Notes: a model not told the origin generated them from the sequence alone. 12,678 nt of DNA from Pseudomonadota bacterium (GCA_030591305.1 JAUVBI010000068.1:1-12678); one strand, 5' to 3'; numbered from the stretch's first letter, positions 1 to 7,463 are shown. A program made the numbers and translations.

Positions 1-762
1 CGCGATATACGACGCGACCAGCCCACCGGCGCCACCGCCGATGACCACCAGATTGCGATCGAAGCGGGCTGGTTTTTTCCACCTGGCGTATACCCGACGG
101 CGCTGGATGACAGCGGTGGCTTTCTTTGCCAGCAGTGGAAACATCCCCAGCAGAATAAAGGAAAACAACAGCCCCGGCGACAAAATGCCGGACAGGCTCT
201 CAAGTTGAGCCAGCTGGGTTCCAGCATTAACGAAAACCACCGTGGCCGCCAGCATGCCAAGCTGACTGACCCAGTAATAGGTACGCGCCCGTATTGGCGT
301 CAGCCCCATAAGCAGATTAATAATAAAAAATGGAAATATTGGTACCAGGCGTAACGTGAAAAGATAAAAAACACCGTCTTTTTCGATACCGTCGTTGAAG
401 GTCTTCAGGCGATTACCAAAGCGTGATTGTACGGCGTCACGCAATAAATAACGGGATACCAGAAAGGCCAGCAGCGCGCCGATACTGGAAGCGAAAGAGA
501 TAATCACCGTGGCCCACAACAAGCCAAACAGGGCTCCGCCAACAAGAGTCATAACTGTGGCTCCCGGCAGTGACAAGGCCGTCACCAATATATAGATCGC
601 GAAGAAAGCGCCCGCCGCCAGCAGCGGTGATGATGTGTGCCAGCTTTGAAATTGACCGAGACTGTCTTTGATTCCACCCAGGGTCAGTACATGGTGTAGA
701 TCAAAGATAAAAAAACCAGCAACAAGCACCGCGAGTAAAAAGACCAGTACGAGTTTTTTCAT
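1..762 (-). CDS. TVP38/TMEM64 membrane domain fused to a FAD/NAD disulfide-oxidoreductase domain (partial, C-terminus beyond window)
   Basis: The frame reads open without a stop for 254 codons from ATG 762 to the left edge. Residues 1-20 form a hydrophobic first helix (MKKLVLVFLLAVLV). Residues 50-215 are a polytopic TVP38/TMEM64 (SNARE-associated/DedA-like) domain, with the conserved SLPGATVMTLVGGALFG at 64-80 and an FTLRLVPIFPFF segment at 135-146. A basic linker (QRRRVYARWKKPARF) leads into a Rossmann dinucleotide-binding start, VVIGGGAGGLVASYIA (G242, G244, G247), as in mercuric reductase and dihydrolipoamide dehydrogenase relatives. The remaining FAD, disulfide and NAD regions are outside the window. 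The start lies 2 bp after the stop of the upstream arsS-like gene, so the two are almost certainly cotranscribed. The substrate is unknown; coupling of the membrane and redox modules to arsenic or thiol metabolism is inferred from the neighbour only. Confidence 0.88.
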   Translation of the reverse strand, partial: MKKLVLVFLLAVLVAGFFIFDLHHVLTLGGIKDSLGQFQSWHTSSPLLAAGAFFAIYILVTALSLPGATVMTLVGGALFGLLWATVIISFASSIGALLAFLVSRYLLRDAVQSRFGNRLKTFNDGIEKDGVFYLFTLRLVPIFPFFIINLLMGLTPIRARTYYWVSQLGMLAATVVFVNAGTQLAQLESLSGILSPGLLFSFILLGMFPLLAKKATAVIQRRRVYARWKKPARFDRNLVVIGGGAGGLVASYIA

Positions 763-764
763 TG

Positions 765-1727
765 TTATTGCTCCTTGAGAGCCCCACCACAACTACTACC
801 CTGGCCCGCCGTGCAGCCGAAGCAATGGCCAGCAACACTGATGAAAGACCCCTCGACATTGCCCTGTAAAAGATCGCGTAAATGGGGCCGATGTTTACCA
901 CCGAGGCTCAGCCCCAACTGTTGGTTGAAATCACAATCCGACAAAAAACCCTGCCAATCTACACTCAGCATGGTGCGACACATTACATTGTCGAGATTGG
1001 CAGGCAGGTAGCTGTCCTTCAACAACTGCATGTAGTCATGGAACTGGCCTTTGGAAATTAGCGTCGAGCCAAAGCGCTGTATGGGCATGTTGGCCAGGAC
1101 GTACAGCTCATTAAAGACAATACCAAAGTGCTTGAACAGTTCTCGCCTGAAGTCCCCCTGCAATGCCTCCTGGTCAGGCGGCAGGACTGGCCCCTGCGGG
1201 TTATACACCAAATTCAGCACAAGCCCCGAGCCCTGCCCACCGTAGCCTAGAGAATTCAGCTGTTGCAATGCCGCGATGCTTTTGTCAAAAACGCCCTTGC
1301 CGCGTTGCTGATCGACGTTTTCAAGAGAATAACAAGGCAGCGACGCCACCACCTCAACACGCTGCCTGGCGAGAAATTCAGCCAAATCGTCTTGCCCGGA
1401 CTCGAACAGAATTGTCAAATTACAGCGATCTATAACACGCACACCAAGGCCTGTCGCCACGCTCACCAGGTCCCGAAAACCTTCGTGCAACTCCGGGGCA
1501 CCTCCGGTTAGATCAAGGGTCGTGATCTTTTGTGCCCGTAATACCTCAGGAATTATCCCCGCCGTTGTTGCATCCATCATTTCCTTGCGGTTAGGGCCCG
1601 CATTAACATGACAGTGCACGCAGGTCTGGTTACAGCGATAGCCAAGATTTACCTGTAAGGTATCCAAATGACGCCGACGAATTTGGGGGAAATCTGACAC
1701 TTCTAGCAATGGCAGTGTGGCATGCAT
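765..1727 (-). CDS. arsS: ArsS-like radical SAM protein (arsenosugar biosynthesis; radical SAM plus C-terminal Cys-rich DUF3641 domain)
   Basis: This 320-residue protein has the radical SAM cluster motif CNQTCVHC (C32, C36, C39) after LQVNLGYR, and the SAM-contact stretch LDLTGGAPEL at 71-80. The segment VIDRCNLTIL (99-107) is typical of the ArsS group. The C-terminal DUF3641 part keeps the Cys pattern C250, C265, C302, C305, C313 (CFGC, then SSCGG), which suggests auxiliary metal or cluster ligands. In this family the enzyme adds a 5'-deoxyadenosyl group to a methylated trivalent arsenical made by ArsM, giving a precursor of arsenosugars. No arsM is visible here; it would have to lie elsewhere. 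The ATG at 1727 has AGGA at 1736-1739 with 8-nt spacing. The gene heads a two-gene unit with the TVP38-oxidoreductase gene. The family call is firm; the exact product is inferred. Confidence 0.9.
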   Translation of the reverse strand: MHATLPLLEVSDFPQIRRRHLDTLQVNLGYRCNQTCVHCHVNAGPNRKEMMDATTAGIIPEVLRAQKITTLDLTGGAPELHEGFRDLVSVATGLGVRVIDRCNLTILFESGQDDLAEFLARQRVEVVASLPCYSLENVDQQRGKGVFDKSIAALQQLNSLGYGGQGSGLVLNLVYNPQGPVLPPDQEALQGDFRRELFKHFGIVFNELYVLANMPIQRFGSTLISKGQFHDYMQLLKDSYLPANLDNVMCRTMLSVDWQGFLSDCDFNQQLGLSLGGKHRPHLRDLLQGNVEGSFISVAGHCFGCTAGQGSSCGGALKEQ

Positions 1728-2133
1728 TCTTTCAATCCTGTTTTACGTGATAACCCCGCGGGGCCACCTATTCCGCTATCAAAGGTAGATGTACCCCAAC
1801 AAGCTTTGTTACAAAATCCGCTTAGATAGGACCAGAAGCCACTAGTGAGATTTTCAACCCACCTCTATTGTTACCCTTACCAGCAGTCACTGATAACACG
1901 CACCATACACGGGCCTGTCACCTGAGCCGAACTCCTTTTTCAGATCTCGGCCAAAGAATGTACAATGCCAAATGCGGGTCATATTACCAGCGAAGAAAAG
2001 GCATCAGCTTAGCAATCAAAGGTAGTTTTGTCTGTGACGTAGAAAACTGGAGTCGCCTCTGGATTGGGTAGTTCCTTAAGGTCAATTTATGTCAGCGGCA
2101 CTTTTGGGGGATTCCTCCTGGGATTAAGGCTTG
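1728..2133. other. Divergent intergenic region between arsS-like and sigma-factor genes, no gene seen
   Basis: This roughly 400-bp stretch separates two genes read outwards. A 67-codon frame at 1868-2071 (plus) has no recognisable protein character and no Shine-Dalgarno, so I do not call it. Visible elements are a perfect 10-bp palindrome CCCCGCGGGG (1754-1763), an 11-bp direct repeat ATCAAAGGTAG at 1778-1788 and 2015-2025, and a possible weak sigma-70 promoter for the sigma gene (TTTTCA at 1937-1942, 18-bp spacer, TACAAT at 1961-1966). No convincing ECF-type promoter for autoregulation was found. Confidence 0.5.
1754..1763. promoter_or_regulatory. GC palindrome CCCCGCGGGG upstream of arsS-like gene
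   Basis: This is a perfect 10-bp inverted repeat 27 bp upstream of the arsS-like start, inside the expected leader or promoter of that gene. It could be an operator half or a short hairpin in the 5' leader. It does not resemble a known ArsR operator, and short GC palindromes occur by chance. Confidence 0.2.
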
Positions 2134-2739
2134 GTGAATAAAGATAAACTACAACAATTGAAACTCGGCGACCAAAAAATATTTTCAGAACTCGTCCGAG
2201 ATCATCATCACGCCTTAATCGCCTTGGCGACCCCTATTGTGGGCCGCAGCGAGGCAGAAGAGGTCGTCCAAATTTCCTGGATGAAGGCATACCAGGCCAT
2301 ATCGACGTTTGAAGGCAGGTCGCAGCTGCGGACCTGGTTGAGCCGACTCGTTCTCAATGAGGCCAAAATGCAACTGCGCAGCCGCAAGCGGGAATTTTTG
2401 TTTGCGGATCTGGGGGGGGTGGACGATAGCAATGACGCACTTGCTGATCGTTTCGCGGATAACGGCAGCTGGCAAAAACCACCCTCCACCTGGCACGTGG
2501 ACTCCCCTGACGCCTTGTTGATGAGCGCCGATCTCGAGCAATGCCTGGAGCGTTTATTGACTGAAATTCCCACCCACCAGCGCGCCATCCTTGAAATGCG
2601 CGACTCCAGTGGGCTTTCCTTCGAAGAAATCTGTAACGAACTGTCGATATCAGCATCCAATGCCAGAGTATTGCTACATAGGGCCAGGGCACAATTATTC
2701 AAGCTAGTGGATCACTATCAGGAGACAGGAGAGTGCTAG
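2134..2739 (+). CDS. ECF-type RNA polymerase sigma factor (sigma-70 family)
   Basis: This protein of about 201 residues has the two-domain layout of an ECF sigma factor. Region 2 is at about 20-85, with AEEVVQISWMKAYQAI followed by FEGRSQLRTWLSRLVLNEAK. A variable acidic linker (DDSNDALADRFADNG...) follows, and region 4 is at about 130-190, with the helix-turn-helix SFEEICNELSISASNARVLLHRAR. Length and order match the family. No ATG is near the start: GTG 2134 is chosen, with TTG 2131 one codon upstream as an alternative; GGGA at 2120-2123 and AAGG at 2126-2129 are the only Shine-Dalgarno-like runs. The last codons overlap the next gene, a small zinc-finger anti-sigma factor, so this is a classic sigma/anti-sigma pair. 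The regulon and stimulus cannot be read from the sequence, and no clear self-promoter was found. Confidence 0.92.
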   Translation: MNKDKLQQLKLGDQKIFSELVRDHHHALIALATPIVGRSEAEEVVQISWMKAYQAISTFEGRSQLRTWLSRLVLNEAKMQLRSRKREFLFADLGGVDDSNDALADRFADNGSWQKPPSTWHVDSPDALLMSADLEQCLERLLTEIPTHQRAILEMRDSSGLSFEEICNELSISASNARVLLHRARAQLFKLVDHYQETGEC

Positions 2740-2969
2740 ATTGCCGTGACATTGTAGAAGACTCAGACCTGCTGCTAGCCGGTGAGCTGCCATGGCAGCG
2801 TCAATTGCCCATCAGGGCGCACTTGTTAATGTGTCGTCACTGCTGGCGCTATGTACACCAATTACGTGTGCTAATCCGCGCCGTCCCCTTTATGCACCCC
2901 AAGGCCAGCAACAAGGAAGTATCCGAGATTATGGAGCATGTCTGTTCCAGTGAGAATCATAGTCACTGA
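2733..2969 (+). CDS. Small soluble zinc-finger (ZAS/zf-HC2) anti-sigma factor
   Basis: This 78-residue protein starts at GTG 2733 inside the end of the sigma gene, with AGGAGACAGGA just upstream; the 7-nt overlap indicates translational coupling. It has the ZAS arrangement C4 ... H30-x3-C34-x2-C37 (AHLLMCRHC), the zinc site by which RsrA/ChrR-type anti-sigma factors hold their ECF partner. The 26/4/3 residue spacing is the same as I recall for RsrA. No transmembrane segment is present, so it should be cytoplasmic, unlike the membrane-spanning RseA type. An additional Cys (C71) and a His-containing tail (SSENHSH) sit at the C-terminus. The expected role is to keep the preceding ECF sigma inactive until a thiol oxidant or metal disturbs the zinc site; that signal is inferred from family behaviour. 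Confidence 0.82.
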   Translation: MLDCRDIVEDSDLLLAGELPWQRQLPIRAHLLMCRHCWRYVHQLRVLIRAVPFMHPKASNKEVSEIMEHVCSSENHSH

Positions 2970-3050
2970 AACTCGCGCGGAATGGTAAGGTGGAGTGCAA
3001 GGCTCACCGACCATATAGCTGACAAATCCAGAGAGGAATAACATTAATCA

Positions 3051-4145
3051 ATGAAATGGTCGTGGAAAATAGCTCGTATCGCCGGCATTGATATCTATAT
3101 CCATGTCACCTTTTTATTGCTCATCTATTTGGTGGGGATCAGCTACTGGAACCAGCAGGGCACACTGGCCGCGGTAGTTTCCGGAGTTGGGTTTATTCTG
3201 GCTCTATTTGGCTGTGTGGTGCTCCACGAATTTGGTCATTCTCTTACGGCCCGTCGCTACGGAATTCGAACCCGAAATATCACCCTTTTACCCATTGGCG
3301 GCGTTGCCGCACTGGAAAAAATGCCAGACGACCCCCGCCAGGAGATCAATGTAGCTATCGCGGGACCTACCGTAAATTTCCTTATCGCCATGTTGCTTTA
3401 TCTCTATCTGGATTTTCGCGGCATCCAGATCACCACAGAAGAACTTAACTTAACCGGCGGCTCCTTTGCCTACCGTTTGATGGTGGTGAATATTTTTATA
3501 GCCGGCTTTAATCTGCTGCCGGCATTTCCAATGGATGGTGGCCGCGTTTTACGTGCTGCTCTGGCTTTGCGTATGGATCACACGAAAGCCACACAAATAG
3601 CTGTCAGCGTTGGTCAATTTCTCGCTATTGGCATGGGTTTTCTTGGCATAATGTACAATCCATTCCTGTTGTTTATCGCCATTTTTATCTGGTTTGGCGC
3701 GTCGATGGAAAACAGCGCAGAGCAACTTAAATCAATACTCAGCCAAGCCAGCGTTCGGCACGCCATGCTTAGTGAATTTCATACCCTGTCCCCGGAAGAC
3801 AATCTTGCAAAAGCTGTCGAATTGACACTCGCGGGTAGCCAAAAGGATTTTCCGGTTGGGTACCAAAATAAACTCGAAAAAGTGCTCCATCACGATGATC
3901 TGATCAAAGGTCTACAGGAAAGAGGCGAATATGCCCGCATCTCCGATTTGCCGCTAGAAAATATTCTTGAAGCCGATGTCAACGAGCCCCTGGGAAAACT
4001 GCTTGAACGGATGCAGGGGAATCCAGCCCGGATGATTTGTGTAAGCGACTCCGGCCAAATTGTTGGACTACTTAATCTGGAAAATATTCTGGAATTGATA
4101 AAAATTCAGGAAGCCGTTGAAAAACACAATATGTCCCGAAATTAA
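3051..4145 (+). CDS. Site-2 protease family (M50) intramembrane metalloprotease with C-terminal CBS domains
   Basis: This 364-residue membrane protein has a zinc-protease motif HEFGH (H59, E60, H63) in an early transmembrane helix and a second motif NLLPAFPMDGG (154-164) giving the third ligand, D162. Other hydrophobic segments lie at about 17-33, 41-58, 101-120, 143-158 and 185-218. The soluble part from about 235 reads as two degenerate CBS repeats (about 236-300 and 301-357, with ICVSDSGQIVGLLNLENIL), which commonly bind adenine nucleotides. This is the CBS-containing M50 subgroup rather than the PDZ-containing RseP type. AGAGGAA lies 13 nt before ATG 3051, a rather long spacing. The gene follows the anti-sigma gene by 81 bp on the same strand. 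Because that anti-sigma lacks a membrane segment, it is an unlikely substrate. Confidence 0.9.
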   Translation: MKWSWKIARIAGIDIYIHVTFLLLIYLVGISYWNQQGTLAAVVSGVGFILALFGCVVLHEFGHSLTARRYGIRTRNITLLPIGGVAALEKMPDDPRQEINVAIAGPTVNFLIAMLLYLYLDFRGIQITTEELNLTGGSFAYRLMVVNIFIAGFNLLPAFPMDGGRVLRAALALRMDHTKATQIAVSVGQFLAIGMGFLGIMYNPFLLFIAIFIWFGASMENSAEQLKSILSQASVRHAMLSEFHTLSPEDNLAKAVELTLAGSQKDFPVGYQNKLEKVLHHDDLIKGLQERGEYARISDLPLENILEADVNEPLGKLLERMQGNPARMICVSDSGQIVGLLNLENILELIKIQEAVEKHNMSRN

Positions 4146-4205
4146 TGGTGATCATGCCCAATTTAAAACGCCAGGGAAATCAATCCACCCGGACATGGCC
4201 TGCAA

Positions 4206-4415
4206 TCAGGGCGGGCCAACATACTCAAAACGAGGTTGCTCCCTTCCATCGCGCCGCACGGTTTCCTGAAACATTGACAGGGGTCTAACCCATAAACCAC
4301 CCTCGCCGTAAAGCGGTGTGTACACCACCACTAACTCCTGAGTTTCTGAGTGCCTGGCCACACCCTGAACGTGATACTCGCCACCTTTGAAGTGTCGATA
4401 TTTTCCTGCCTTCAT
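4206..4415 (-). CDS. DUF1653 family protein
   Basis: This 69-residue protein has the DUF1653 hallmark: G-x-Y-R-H-F-K-G-x-x-Y near the start (GKYRHFKGGEYHVQGVARHS), then LVVVYTPLYGEGGLWVRPLSMF in two stretches, and a C-terminal PRFEYV. The family is a compact beta-rich fold of unknown function, often called a KDGP-like or metal-dependent phosphohydrolase companion in annotations without evidence; I assign no role. AAGGA precedes ATG 4415 by 7 nt. It lies 33 bp downstream of the exonuclease gene on the same strand and is probably cotranscribed with it. It converges with the M50 protease gene across a 60-bp gap with no obvious terminator. Confidence 0.82.
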   Translation of the reverse strand: MKAGKYRHFKGGEYHVQGVARHSETQELVVVYTPLYGEGGLWVRPLSMFQETVRRDGREQPRFEYVGPP

Positions 4416-4448
4416 TCAATGTTCCTTAGTGCTTATCGTGTGATTTTT

Positions 4449-5057
4449 TTATCGCCCGATTTCATAAAGCCAATCGTGCGCCCGACTAACGGTTATGCAC
4501 TCCAGCTTTTGCAGTAGCCCAAGCTCAGCCGATGGAATTCCGTAGCTGCCATCCAGCAACCGCATCATTTCCAACCACAGTAATGCGGTCATCTGGGCAT
4601 CGGCCAGGGCCCGGTGAAAGTCTCCGGTAACAGGAATTTTGGCGTACTTCACCAGGGTCGCCAGCTTGTGATTCGGCGCCTTGGGATACAGCCGGCGCGC
4701 AACCCGCATCGAACATAAAAAGGGTTGCGCCCTGCGGTAACCCACCTGCGCCAGTTCAGCATCGAGAAACTTGCGGTCGAAACCCGCGTTGTGCGCCACC
4801 ATCACCGAATTGCCGATGAATCTGTGTAATTGTGGAAATACTTCGTCTGCTGTGGGTGCCGAAGACAGCATTGCGTTGCTGATGCCCGTATAGCTCTGGA
4901 TAAACGCGCTGACGGGAATACCGGGATTTACCAGGCTCTGGTAACTATCGGTGATGTGGCCGTCTTCGATTGTTACCGCGCCGACTTCTATTACCCGGTC
5001 TCCACCGTTGGTGGACAGTCCAGTTGTTTCGAAGTCAATCACGACTAGACTGCGCAT
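4449..5057 (-). CDS. DEDDh 3'-5' exonuclease (DNA polymerase III epsilon-like / RNase T superfamily)
   Basis: From ATG 5057 this is a 202-residue single-domain exonuclease. The Exo I motif is VVIDFETTGL (D8, E10), Exo II is VAHNAGFDRKFLDAE (D94) and Exo III is HRALADAQMT (H148, D153); all four acidic residues and the catalytic His are intact. It lacks the extra C-terminal polymerase-binding region of true DnaQ and also lacks UvrC or helicase fusions, so it is probably an accessory DNA or RNA trimming nuclease like ExoX. A longer frame to TTG 5087 exists, but ATG 5057 has AAAAGGA with about 10-nt spacing and begins directly at the first beta strand, so the shorter form is preferred. The DUF1653 gene follows on the same strand. 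Confidence 0.88.
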   Translation of the reverse strand: MRSLVVIDFETTGLSTNGGDRVIEVGAVTIEDGHITDSYQSLVNPGIPVSAFIQSYTGISNAMLSSAPTADEVFPQLHRFIGNSVMVAHNAGFDRKFLDAELAQVGYRRAQPFLCSMRVARRLYPKAPNHKLATLVKYAKIPVTGDFHRALADAQMTALLWLEMMRLLDGSYGIPSAELGLLQKLECITVSRAHDWLYEIGR

Positions 5058-5271
5058 AAACAATTCATCCTTTTCAAGTCGATCCAATAGTTTGGGCCCG
5101 GCCGACAGGCTCTGTGCTTGCTGGCAGCGGCAAGTGCTGCAGCCGACAACATGGAAGCTGGGACCCAGGTTTATAACGCTGCATGCGCTGGCTGTCTATA
5201 AATGGGGCAACACCTCTGATTGCATCGCTCCCCACCCAGACCCAGGGCGCTGCGAAAATATTCCACCCATT

Positions 5272-5712
5272 TTATTCTAGCGATTGGAGCAAGCCAAGGA
5301 CATCGGTGCGGGTAGCCTCAATTCCCGCCAGGATTGCATCGACGCTCATTTTATTCGCTTCCATGCCCTCCCAGTTCCAGCCCCAAATTTCCACCAACTC
5401 GTCACTACGTTCAGGCAGGGGTGGAGGGAAAACGCGGGACAAGTCGCGTATAGTCAGCACGTAGGTCCAACCCAGTCGGGGATTGCCCCGGTTAACGGTA
5501 TCCTTGTCATAGTGGTGCAGAAAAACCACCTGCTGCAACTCACCCAATTTAAGTAATATCTCAAACGCGGCAACACGCTGGTTTCGATTTGATTCAGTTT
5601 TTTCGTTGCGCCAGGTATTGTAGCTAAGGCTGCTCACTGCCACTATCAGGCTGATCAAGGCAACAGCATTGCGCCGTATTTGGTTGGCAAAACTACTTTC
5701 CCGATTACTCAT
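5272..5712 (-). CDS. Unrecognised membrane-anchored protein, 146 residues
   Basis: I do not recognise the family. The protein begins MSNRESSFANQIRR, followed by one transmembrane segment (about 15-32, NAVALISLIVAVSSLSYNTW). After that comes a charged region (RNEKTESNRNQRVAAFEILLKLGELQQVV) likely to form a helix or coiled coil, then a soluble domain rich in aromatics (GNPRLGWTYVLTIRDLSRVF, LVEIWGWNWEGME). Topology (basic residues before the helix) suggests a cytoplasmic N-terminus, leaving most of the protein on the periplasmic side or as a single-pass anchor. The frame can be extended to 5958, but residues before M 5712 look non-coding. ATG 5712 overlaps the stop of a 34-codon ORF (ATGA), which supports this start by translational coupling. 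No strong Shine-Dalgarno of its own is seen. Confidence 0.6.
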   Translation of the reverse strand: MSNRESSFANQIRRNAVALISLIVAVSSLSYNTWRNEKTESNRNQRVAAFEILLKLGELQQVVFLHHYDKDTVNRGNPRLGWTYVLTIRDLSRVFPPPLPERSDELVEIWGWNWEGMEANKMSVDAILAGIEATRTDVLGLLQSLE

Positions 5713-5813
5713 GACAGACAGGTTCGAAGAGCGGAATTGTTCCGACTGACGTCTGTAAGCGCTTCGAAAACTACAGTAAATACAACAATGGCGGTGATGC
5801 ATAAACCCTTCAT
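5709..5813 (-). CDS. Putative small ORF (34 residues) translationally coupled to the 146-residue membrane protein
   Basis: From ATG 5813 a 34-codon frame encodes MKGLCITAIVVFTVVFEALT followed by a short polar tail, ending at TGA 5709-5711. Its stop overlaps the ATG of the downstream membrane protein (ATGA). AGAGG is placed 5 nt before the ATG (spacer TCAGC), a better ribosome binding site than the downstream gene has. The N-terminal 20 residues are hydrophobic, resembling a small membrane peptide or a short leader. It may be a true small protein, a leader peptide feeding ribosomes into the next gene, or chance. There is no homology evidence. Confidence 0.4.
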   Translation of the reverse strand: MKGLCITAIVVFTVVFEALTDVSRNNSALRTCLS

Positions 5814-5999
5814 GCTGACCTCTGTGGTGACGCCGGCTGAGGTGCGCCAAAAAAGTAATTGGCATTAAGTATAGTCGAACATAAGCCGCGCCTTCCTCGA
5901 TGCCGTAGTTCAATGTCGCTATCAGACGAGCCGAGCCACCAAGGTGGGTTAATAACATTCTGCATCAGCAGTAGATGGACTGAAAGCCGGCAGTGCCCG

Positions 6000-7310
6000 T
6001 CATTCAACCGCCCGCATCAACCTGGGATAATAGGCTGCAAGCGAGAATGCTCGAGCGCACACGTAAATCACAAATGCACACCAGAGGCCCTGGTTGCCGA
6101 ACATCGGCGTCAGCCACCACCAGGCCAACATAAAAGCAATTACCGATACAAAGGATGCATTGCGCATCTCCCGGGTACGGGTGGCACCAATAAATATGCC
6201 GTCCAGTTGAAATGCGGCAAATGACAGCAGTACATACAGCGCAGCCCACCCCAGGGTATCGGCGGCCGAGGCCCGCACTGCGACTATATTTGTGAGGGTG
6301 CCGATCGCCAGATTTCCGAAACACGCTATTAACAGCGCCAGCACAACGGCAGTGCCTGCGGCCAGTTCGGTCGAGCGGCGCACGGCGACAGCCAGGTCCT
6401 GCCGGCGCTTTGCCCCCAGGGCTTCACCCACCAGGGCCTCAGCAACAAAGGCATAGCCATCCAGAAAAAACGCACTGAATGAGACCAACTGCAACAGGAT
6501 ATGATTAGCTCCAAGCACCGCGTCGCCAAATTGGGCACTCTGATTAATAAACCAGGCAAATGAAAACAACAGCAGCAGGGTTCTGAGCAAAATGTCGGTA
6601 TTGGCGGCCATAAGCCGCAACATTTTTTGGGCATTGCCAATCCTTGCCCAGGGCCAAAATGGTTCCCCATCAGTTTGGCGCTGGCGCAACACCTTAAGCA
6701 CCAGGCTTGTAGCCAGGGCCACCGTCATCCATTCCGCCAACACCGTACCGAGCGCTATGCCCTCAGCACCCCAGCCGAGCACACCGGCGAACAGCACATC
6801 CAGTACTATATTCAAGCTGTTCATGAATATCTGTACCAGTAACAGCTGGCGACTCCTACCGAGGCCTATCAGGCAGCCCGTAAAAGCGAAAATACTGAGT
6901 GTTGCCGGCGCACCCCAAATGCGAATCGCAAAGTAGTCCCGTGCTATCGACTCCACCTCGGCGCTGCCATTGAGAAACGCAAGGGCGAGCCAGGCTAGCG
7001 GCCACTGCAACAGGATTATGCTTATGCCCAGACCCATGCTCAACAATAGGGCCCGCCCCAGGGTGGCCCGCACTTCTGCCTCATCCCTCGCACCAGCGGC
7101 CTGCGCAGTAAAGCCTGTGGTACCCATACGCAAAAAACCGAAGCTCCAGTAGATGAAACTGAAGATCATCGCGCCGAACGCTATCGCACCTAACTGAGAG
7201 ACACTGCCCAGATTGCCTATGACCGCGGTATCGACCAGACCCAACAAAGGCACAGCCGCGTTTGCCAGGATAATCGGCCAGGCCTTCTGCCATATTTTCA
7301 CGTGGCCCAT
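6000..7310 (-). CDS. MATE family efflux transporter, DinF-like
   Basis: This protein of about 436 residues has around twelve hydrophobic segments. The N-terminal helix carries the MATE/DinF signature PIILANAAVPLLGLVDTAVIG, followed by GAIAFGAMIFSFIYWSFGFLRMGTTGFTAQA. The second half repeats the topology (ANTDILLRTLLLLFSFAWFINQSAQFG; GYAFVAEALVGEALGAK). These are typical of the DinF/NorM superfamily, which exchange Na+ or H+ for organic cations or other metabolites across the inner membrane. Substrate cannot be inferred. ATG 7310 is chosen; TTG 7328, preceded by GGGGGA with 8-nt spacing, would add six residues and cannot be excluded. It stands alone on the minus strand and is divergent from the YbcJ-like gene. 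Confidence 0.9.
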   Translation of the reverse strand: MGHVKIWQKAWPIILANAAVPLLGLVDTAVIGNLGSVSQLGAIAFGAMIFSFIYWSFGFLRMGTTGFTAQAAGARDEAEVRATLGRALLLSMGLGISIILLQWPLAWLALAFLNGSAEVESIARDYFAIRIWGAPATLSIFAFTGCLIGLGRSRQLLLVQIFMNSLNIVLDVLFAGVLGWGAEGIALGTVLAEWMTVALATSLVLKVLRQRQTDGEPFWPWARIGNAQKMLRLMAANTDILLRTLLLLFSFAWFINQSAQFGDAVLGANHILLQLVSFSAFFLDGYAFVAEALVGEALGAKRRQDLAVAVRRSTELAAGTAVVLALLIACFGNLAIGTLTNIVAVRASAADTLGWAALYVLLSFAAFQLDGIFIGATRTREMRNASFVSVIAFMLAWWWLTPMFGNQGLWCAFVIYVCARAFSLAAYYPRLMRAVE

Positions 7311-7463
7311 ATAATTCTTACCCGCCAATTCGCTAATCCCCCGGGGCCTCGCTATGCTACACCCATCGACAGACCCTATTCGCGGTGTCGCGTCAGGGTA
7401 CTACTGGGATAAACTCAGCACTACCCGGGCAAACTCACTATCCGGAGGATATCAGGTGTCAAA

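Noticed and set aside
1868..2071. 67-codon plus-strand frame in the arsS/sigma intergenic region
   Set aside because: No Shine-Dalgarno, no recognisable domain and irregular composition; it is more likely regulatory DNA.
2208..2702. 164-codon minus-strand frame opposite the sigma factor
   Set aside because: It is the antisense shadow of a well-supported sigma factor and has no protein-family features.
2134..2969. The sigma/anti-sigma pair as regulator of the bufferin locus
   Set aside because: ECF control of bufferins is known elsewhere, but the pair is nearly 9 kb away and no shared ECF promoter motif could be found before both genes.
5936..5947. CCACC-AA-GGTGG as a terminator of the MATE gene
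   Set aside because: The stem is only 5 bp, with a 2-nt centre and no T-run on either strand.
5713..5958. N-terminal extension of the 146-residue membrane protein
   Set aside because: His/Arg-rich, non-family-like residues; the overlapping small ORF with its own ribosome binding site explains the interval better.
7336..7350. CCCCCGGGG near the MATE start as an operator
   Set aside because: A short GC palindrome (8 bp), likely by chance; it overlaps the possible ribosome binding site of the alternative TTG start.
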